This document shows, piece by piece, positions 6,167 through 10,335 of a stretch of 10,335 nt of DNA. Within the stretch, counting starts at the first letter, position 1. Every line of letters starts with the position of its first letter. Source of the DNA: Candidatus Omnitrophota bacterium (GTDB lineage: Bacteria > Omnitrophota > Gorgyraeia > Zapsychrales > Fredricksoniimonadaceae); contig JAGNTT010000055.1 in the NCBI GenBank assembly GCA_017987425.1, positions 1 to 10,335 of the forward strand, in the 5' to 3' direction. The translations under genes and the position numbers were made by a program. The notes beneath the pieces are model-generated. The model was not told the DNA's origin and ran no database searches. It worked only from the letters and a program-made list of their open reading frames with translations.

Positions 6167-7341
6167 AACAGATTCCCTACGGACGGCAGTGGCTCGACGA
6201 GGATGATCGTAAAGCAGTAGAAGCTGTTTTATCTTCCGATTGGTTAACGATGGGACCGGTCCTCAAACAGTTTGAGGACTCGCTTTGCAGTTACACGGGC
6301 GCAAAATACGCGGTTGCGGTCGCCAACGGGACGGTTGCGTTGCATCTGGCCATGGTTGCGCTCGGCATCGGCAAGGGCGATAAGGTTCTGACATCGCCGG
6401 TGACGTTCGCCGCGAGCGCCAACTGCGCGATTTATGTCGGAGCGCAGCCGGAATTTGTCGATATCAACGAGCAGACCTATCACATGGATCTCGACCGTTT
6501 GGCCGAATACTTAAAGGATCCGCAGAACCGTCAGAAAGTCAAAGTGGTGGTTCCCGTCCATTTCATGGGAACGGTGATGGATATGAAGGCGCTTCGCGCC
6601 ATATGCGAGCCCTACGGCATTAAAATTGTGGAAGATGCCGCGCACGCTTTGGGTGCGTCTTATATCGACGGGAAAAAGCATTTCAAGGTCGGCGCCTGCC
6701 AGCATTCGGATGCGGTCATTTTCAGTTTTCATCCCATCAAGCACATCACAACCGGCGAAGGCGGGGCGATCATGACCAATGACGCCAAAATTTATGAAAA
6801 GCTCATCCGGTTCCGCCATCACGGCATGGTCAGAAACTCGAAGAATGTTTCTGCCTACATGAAGAAGTTCAGCGACGAGCCGTGGTTTTATGACATTCCC
6901 CAGGCCGGATTCAATTTCCGATTAAACGATATTCAGTGCGCGCTCGGAGTTTCCCAAATCAAAAAGATTGATCCTTTTGTCGCCCGCCGCCGCGAAATGG
7001 TGGACCGTTACAACAAAGCATTCGCCAAGATTAAGGAAATACATCTGCCTTATGAAAAACCCGGTACAACGGCGGCCTATCATCTGTATGTGATCCGTGT
7101 TCCCGCTAAAAAACGCAATGATCTTTATCTATATTTGAGAGAACAGGGAATAGGCACGCAGATCAATTACATTCCCCTGCACTTATTTTCCATGTTTGAA
7201 CAATTTGGGTTCCGTCCGGGCGATTTTCCGGCCGCGGAGAAATACTTTGAGGAATGTTTGAGCCTGCCGTTGTATCCGCTTCTTCCCGACGACGGGCATC
7301 AAAGAATTATTGATAACGTCTGTAAGTTTTTTAAACCATGA
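6163..7341 (+). CDS. pseC: UDP-4-amino-4,6-dideoxy-L-AltNAc transaminase, PseC (DegT/DnrJ/EryC1 family)
   Basis: PLP-dependent aminotransferase expected to aminate C4 of the PseB product using glutamate, the second step of pseudaminic acid synthesis, in the cytosol. The 392 residues are typical for the family. PLP-site features are ANGTVALHLA (54-63), EDAAHALGASY with Asp158 and His161, and SFHPIKHITTGEGG with the Schiff-base Lys193. The opening IPYGRQWLDEDDRKAVEAVL is characteristic of PseC, and GFNFRLNDIQCALG is a family hallmark. It overlaps pseB by 4 bp and the aldo/keto reductase gene by 4 bp. The substrate assignment rests on the pseB pairing; the fold assignment is secure. SpsC of Bacillus spore-coat clusters is a related alternative name. 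Confidence 0.94.
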   Translation: MKQIPYGRQWLDEDDRKAVEAVLSSDWLTMGPVLKQFEDSLCSYTGAKYAVAVANGTVALHLAMVALGIGKGDKVLTSPVTFAASANCAIYVGAQPEFVDINEQTYHMDLDRLAEYLKDPQNRQKVKVVVPVHFMGTVMDMKALRAICEPYGIKIVEDAAHALGASYIDGKKHFKVGACQHSDAVIFSFHPIKHITTGEGGAIMTNDAKIYEKLIRFRHHGMVRNSKNVSAYMKKFSDEPWFYDIPQAGFNFRLNDIQCALGVSQIKKIDPFVARRREMVDRYNKAFAKIKEIHLPYEKPGTTAAYHLYVIRVPAKKRNDLYLYLREQGIGTQINYIPLHLFSMFEQFGFRPGDFPAAEKYFEECLSLPLYPLLPDDGHQRIIDNVCKFFKP

Positions 7342-8216
7342 ATTCTCACGTAAATAAAATTTGTCTGGGCACGGCCCAGTTCGGTCTCGATTACGGAATT
7401 GCCAATCTCAAAGGACGCGCGACGGATGAGGAGGCGAAAGCCATTCTCAAGTATGCCATCGCGCACGGCATTAACATTCTCGATACTGCCGCGGCCTACG
7501 GCACGAGCGAGGAAGTGATCGGCCGTTCGCTCAAAAGCCTCGGCCGTTCGCTGAAGGTGGTCTCCAAACTGCCGTCGTTCGCGGAGACGAAACCAAATGT
7601 CCGTGAGACGGTCATGCGTTCTTTGAAGAGACTGGGCGCGTCCAAAATATACGGATATCTTCTGCATTCGTTCGAAGACTTTCGCAAGCCCGAGGTCTGG
7701 CATGAAATGACCGCGCTCAAGTCCGAAGGTGTCGTCGAGAAAATCGGGTTTTCGCTGTATCACCTGGCCGATGCTAAAGTTTTATGGGACAGCAATACGG
7801 CCTTTGACATTCTTCAGGTTCCTTACAGTCTTTTTGACCGCCGGTTCATCAAATATCTTCCGCTTTTTAAACAGCGGGGCGTTGAAATCCATGTCCGTTC
7901 CGTGTTTCTGCAGGGCCTGTCGTTTCTGGAACCCGGAAAACTTCCGTCGGCGGTTGTGGGGGCGCAGTCGCAGCTGACGGCCTTGCGCAAGCTGGCGGTG
8001 CGTGAAGGAATATCGGTGAGTGCTCTGTGCCTGAACTTCGCGCTGATGAATCCGAGCGTTGACCGAGTGATTATCGGCGTCGACACCACCGATCATCTGA
8101 AGGTCAATTTGAGCGACGTTCGTTTTTTTGCCAAGACCAAAGCGATCGGGGAAGATTTGAATGACATCATCATCAACGATGAAAACATTCTTTTACCGTA
8201 CAGGTGGAAATTATGA
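7338..8216 (+). CDS. Aldo/keto reductase in the nonulosonate operon
   Basis: NAD(P)H-dependent oxidoreductase with a TIM-barrel fold, 292 residues. The catalytic tetrad is complete: Asp49 and Tyr54 in NILDTAAAYGTSEEVIG, Lys77 in VVSKLP, and His110 in YGYLLHSFEDF. GFSLYHLADAK and DILQVPYSLFDRR follow the family's barrel strands. IIGVDTTDHLK (about residues 240-250) is the late cofactor-binding segment. It begins in the ATGA overlap with pseC, lacks its own ribosome binding site, and ends in a second ATGA overlap with the cytidylyltransferase gene, so it is very likely coupled to both. It is not one of the six classic Pse enzymes. It may reduce a keto-sugar or set a stereocentre in a variant nonulosonic acid. 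The substrate is unknown. Confidence 0.93.
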   Translation: MNSHVNKICLGTAQFGLDYGIANLKGRATDEEAKAILKYAIAHGINILDTAAAYGTSEEVIGRSLKSLGRSLKVVSKLPSFAETKPNVRETVMRSLKRLGASKIYGYLLHSFEDFRKPEVWHEMTALKSEGVVEKIGFSLYHLADAKVLWDSNTAFDILQVPYSLFDRRFIKYLPLFKQRGVEIHVRSVFLQGLSFLEPGKLPSAVVGAQSQLTALRKLAVREGISVSALCLNFALMNPSVDRVIIGVDTTDHLKVNLSDVRFFAKTKAIGEDLNDIIINDENILLPYRWKL

Positions 8217-8983
8217 GCGGCGTCATTGCTTTGATCCAGGCCCGTACAGGCGCGCGGCGTCTGGCCAATAAAGTTTTACTCAATCTTTCCGGCATCACGG
8301 TGCTGGAGCATGTGGTCAACCGTGTCAACCGCGCCAAGACCGTGGATGAAGCTGTCGTGGTCACCACTGTCCATAAAGAGGATTTGAAGATCGTCGAGCT
8401 GATGAGCCGTAAGGGTGTACGCGTGCTGTGCGGCTCCGAGGATGATGTGCTCGACCGTTATTATCAGGCTGCGCGTCTGCTGGGTGCGCGGCATGTGGTG
8501 CGCATCACCGCCGATTGTCCGGTGATGGATCCGGCGGTCATCGACCGTGTCATCGAATATTATTTTAAAAGCAAAGCGGATTATTGCTCGAACGCGCTCA
8601 CGCAGACTTTTCCCGACGGACTGGATGTGGAGATCTTTTCGTTTGAAGCCTTGGCCAAGGCCTGGAAAAATGCGAAACTGGCTTCCCAGCGTGAACATGT
8701 GACGCCGTACATCCGCAGTCACAAGCGGTCATTCAAAATCGTTTCGATGGAGCATCCGTTAAATTTGGGGCATCACCGTTGGACGCTGGATGAAGAGAAA
8801 GATTACGTATTTCTGACAAAGTTGTTTGGCACACTTTATTCCGGTAATCCTTATTTTGGCATGAACGATATTCTTGGCTTTTTGGAAAAGAACCCGAAGC
8901 TGACGAACATCAACGGCGGCATTGCGCGCAATGAAGGTTATACCAGATCGCTTAAGAATGACAAGGTGGCTGTCGGTGGATAA
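8213..8983 (+). CDS. spsF: SpsF-type cytidylyltransferase (putative CMP-nonulosonate synthase)
   Basis: Nucleotidyltransferase of the acylneuraminate cytidylyltransferase superfamily, closest in pattern to spore-coat protein SpsF. It probably activates a sugar acid with CTP for transfer to glycans, in the cytosol. In the 256-residue form, the N-terminal nucleotide loop is IQARTGARRLANKVL (residues 8-22). CGSEDDVLDRYYQAA, VVRITADCPVMDP, TFPDGLDVEIFS, SQREHVTPYIR and WTLDEEKDYVFL are the family's conserved blocks. ATG 8213 is chosen because AGGTGGA (8202-8208) lies just before it and it forms an ATGA overlap with the aldo/keto reductase stop; the in-frame GTG at 8204 is inside the ribosome binding site. 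The nucleotide loop differs from the usual RMGSxRLPGKV pattern. It may take the PseF step, but no canonical PseF sequence is present. Confidence 0.88.
   Translation: MSGVIALIQARTGARRLANKVLLNLSGITVLEHVVNRVNRAKTVDEAVVVTTVHKEDLKIVELMSRKGVRVLCGSEDDVLDRYYQAARLLGARHVVRITADCPVMDPAVIDRVIEYYFKSKADYCSNALTQTFPDGLDVEIFSFEALAKAWKNAKLASQREHVTPYIRSHKRSFKIVSMEHPLNLGHHRWTLDEEKDYVFLTKLFGTLYSGNPYFGMNDILGFLEKNPKLTNINGGIARNEGYTRSLKNDKVAVGG
8963..8969 (+). promoter_or_regulatory. Shine-Dalgarno deciding the GTG start of the class III aminotransferase
   Basis: AAGGTGG lies six bases before GTG 8976, inside the end of the cytidylyltransferase gene. The alternative in-frame starts (TTG 8922, ATG 8931, ATG 8958) are all upstream of it and would encode residues unlike the family N-terminus. 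Confidence 0.6.
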
Positions 8984-10286
8984 GAATCAAACACTTTATG
9001 CCAAAGCCAAACGCCTTATTCCCGGCGGGACACAGCTTTTAAGCAAGCGTCCCGAGCTGCATCTGCCCGGGCTGTGGCCGACGTATTACAAGAAAGCCAA
9101 GGGCTGCCGCGTCTGGGATTTGAACGGCCGTGAATTGATCGATGCCAGTTACATGGGCATCGGAGCCTGCATTCTTGGTTATGCCGACGCTGATGTGGAC
9201 CTCGCCGTTACACAGGCAATCACCGACGGAACAATGTCGACTCTGAACTGTCCGGAAGAAGTCGAGCTGGCCGAGCTTTTATGCCGATTGCATCCGTGGG
9301 CGGACATGGCGCGTTTTGCCCGCACCGGCGGGGAAGCCATGTCGGTGGCGGTGCGCATTGCCCGCGCATATACCCAAAAAAGCCAGGTGCTTTTCTGCGG
9401 TTATCACGGATGGCACGACTGGTATATCTCTGCCAATCTCGCCGGAGTAAAACGTCTGGACGGTCATCTTTTGCCCGGCCTTGAACCGGCTGGTGTGGCG
9501 CGCAATCTTAAAGGCACAGCTCTTCCGTTTCAGTACAACGACAGGGAAGGATTTTTGAAGCTCATCCGGAAACATGAACATAAGCTCGGCGCTGTAGTTA
9601 TGGAACCTATCCGGAATTTTGAACCGGATAAAGATTTTCTGGAGACTGTGCGTTTCGAAACCGAAAAGCGCGGCATCGTGCTGATCTTCGACGAGGTTTC
9701 CTCCGGATGGCGGCTTACATTGGGCGGCGCGCATCTTAAATTTAAAGTCAATCCCGACATCGCGGTCTTTGCCAAGGGCATGAGCAATGGTTATCCGATG
9801 GCGGCCATCATCGGGCGCGGGGATGTGATGGGAGCGGCGCAGAATTCGTTTATCAGCAGTACGTATTGGACGGAGCGCATCGGACCGACCGCGGCGCTAG
9901 CGACGATTAAAAAGTTGAAGGCGCTTAACGCCTCGAAGCGTCTGGTGGAAACCGGAAAGACCGTCAAGCAGGGGTGGCTTAAGGCCGCCGAGCGTCACGG
10001 GCTCAAGATTCACGTCGGAGGAATGGACCCGCTGGCGCATTTCGGATTTGACGTAGCAGAACCGCTGGTGTTGAAGACATTGTTCACGCAGGAAATGCTG
10101 GCGAAAGGTTTTCTGGCGACAAATGCCTTCTATTCTTCGGTCGCCCATACCGATAAAGAAGTTTCAAAATATATCGAAGCAGTCGATAAAGTTTTTTCGG
10201 TGATCACCGGAGCTGTTCAATCGGGAAAACCGGCGAAGTATTTAAAGCAAAGCGTCTGTCACAGCGGATTCAAAAGACTTACTTAA
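8976..10286 (+). CDS. Class III PLP-dependent aminotransferase (glutamate-1-semialdehyde aminomutase-like)
   Basis: PLP enzyme of aminotransferase class III, 436 residues from the GTG start. The opening LYAKAKRLIPGGTQLLSKRPE is the usual N-terminus of HemL-like proteins. Key parts are FARTGGEAMSVAVRIARAYT (114-133), binding the PLP phosphate; FCGYHGWHDWY (140-150); IFDEVSSGWR with Asp239, which contacts the pyridine nitrogen; and VFAKGMSNGYPMAAIIG with the Schiff-base Lys267. True HemL has a different loop (KSGTEA, CYHGHAD), and no tetrapyrrole genes are nearby, so haem synthesis is unlikely. The gene overlaps the cytidylyltransferase by 8 bp and ends the visible operon. It probably transfers an amino group onto a sugar or a small side-chain precursor in the glycan pathway; the substrate is unknown. 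ATG 8958 is a less likely start. Confidence 0.88.
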   Translation: MDKNQTLYAKAKRLIPGGTQLLSKRPELHLPGLWPTYYKKAKGCRVWDLNGRELIDASYMGIGACILGYADADVDLAVTQAITDGTMSTLNCPEEVELAELLCRLHPWADMARFARTGGEAMSVAVRIARAYTQKSQVLFCGYHGWHDWYISANLAGVKRLDGHLLPGLEPAGVARNLKGTALPFQYNDREGFLKLIRKHEHKLGAVVMEPIRNFEPDKDFLETVRFETEKRGIVLIFDEVSSGWRLTLGGAHLKFKVNPDIAVFAKGMSNGYPMAAIIGRGDVMGAAQNSFISSTYWTERIGPTAALATIKKLKALNASKRLVETGKTVKQGWLKAAERHGLKIHVGGMDPLAHFGFDVAEPLVLKTLFTQEMLAKGFLATNAFYSSVAHTDKEVSKYIEAVDKVFSVITGAVQSGKPAKYLKQSVCHSGFKRLT

Positions 10287-10291
10287 ATTCC

Positions 10292-10335
10292 AGGGATCAA
10301 AGATCCCTCACTCGTTGCGCTCGTTCGGGATGAGC
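10292..10335. repeat. REP-like palindromic sequence at the right edge
   Basis: AGGGATCAAAGATCCCT (10292-10308) is a perfect 7-bp-arm hairpin that starts five bases after the last stop codon. ATCCC inside it (10303-10307) can also pair with GGGAT further on (10326-10330), enclosing a CTCGTT-GCG-CTCGTT direct repeat. Such alternative-pairing structures, often with 'GATCCCT...CTCG...GGGATGA' text, are typical of dispersed intergenic palindromes. No T-tract follows, so it is not a standard terminator. The element is cut by the window end. Confidence 0.55.

Noticed and set aside
8922..8975. TTG 8922, ATG 8931 or ATG 8958 as the aminotransferase start
   Set aside because: They lie deeper in the cytidylyltransferase gene, lack a Shine-Dalgarno at proper spacing, and add residues not typical of the family; GTG 8976 has AAGGTGG before it.
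8976..10286. Annotation as HemL (glutamate-1-semialdehyde aminomutase) for tetrapyrrole synthesis
   Set aside because: Active-site loops differ from HemL, and the genomic setting is a sugar operon without haem genes.
1..10335. CRISPR array, tRNA, rRNA, insertion sequence or prophage genes
   Set aside because: No regularly spaced repeats, cloverleaf-type segments, transposase motifs or phage genes were seen on either strand.

Overview
The window reads as bacterial chromosomal DNA of roughly 50% GC. Genes are tightly packed with short gaps, there are no tRNA or rRNA genes, and no mobile element is visible. Taxonomy cannot be fixed from the sequence. The kinetoplastid-glycosome-like GAPDH, the winged-helix regulator that resembles 'EPS-associated' MarR proteins, and the nonulosonate-type sugar cluster fit a Gram-negative-type environmental lineage, for example the Omnitrophota/PVC neighbourhood. 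That placement is a low-confidence guess from family resemblance.

Left part (1-3289), housekeeping and stress genes. A GAPDH gene (62-1123) is closed by a clear rho-independent terminator (1148-1191). A sigma-70-like promoter starts in the terminator's T-tract and drives a TspO/MBR membrane protein. A YaaA-family peroxide-stress protein follows 19 bp later, probably co-transcribed. On the opposite strand, convergent with yaaA, lies metF (methylenetetrahydrofolate reductase).

Middle (3290-4625). A divergent AT-rich intergenic region carries a long imperfect inverted repeat built from GAAATTA-type units. It is followed by an extended-SDR epimerase resembling CDP-paratose 2-epimerase, in which the catalytic Tyr position is Phe. 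Next comes a 145-bp control region with two matching GTTCAT-N3-WTGAAC palindromes 77 bp apart (centre to centre). The downstream one covers the predicted transcription start of a TTGACT-16-TAAGAT promoter.

Right part (4626-10286), a single apparent operon: winged-helix regulator, pseB, pseC, aldo/keto reductase, SpsF-type cytidylyltransferase and class III aminotransferase. The last four junctions overlap by 4 to 8 bp, and the regulator-pseB gap is 20 bp. PseB and PseC would turn UDP-GlcNAc into the 4-amino-4,6-dideoxy-L-AltNAc nucleotide, the first two steps of pseudaminic acid (or a related nonulosonic acid) synthesis. The cytidylyltransferase would activate a later sugar acid with CMP. The remaining core genes (pseG, pseH, pseI types) are absent and may lie beyond the right edge. 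The aldo/keto reductase and class III aminotransferase are not part of the classic Pse pathway and suggest a modified product. The window ends in a palindromic, REP-like sequence that starts five bases after the last stop codon.

The most distinctive candidate system is the regulator, its paired operators and the variant nonulosonate operon together: a possible self-regulated surface-glycan module.
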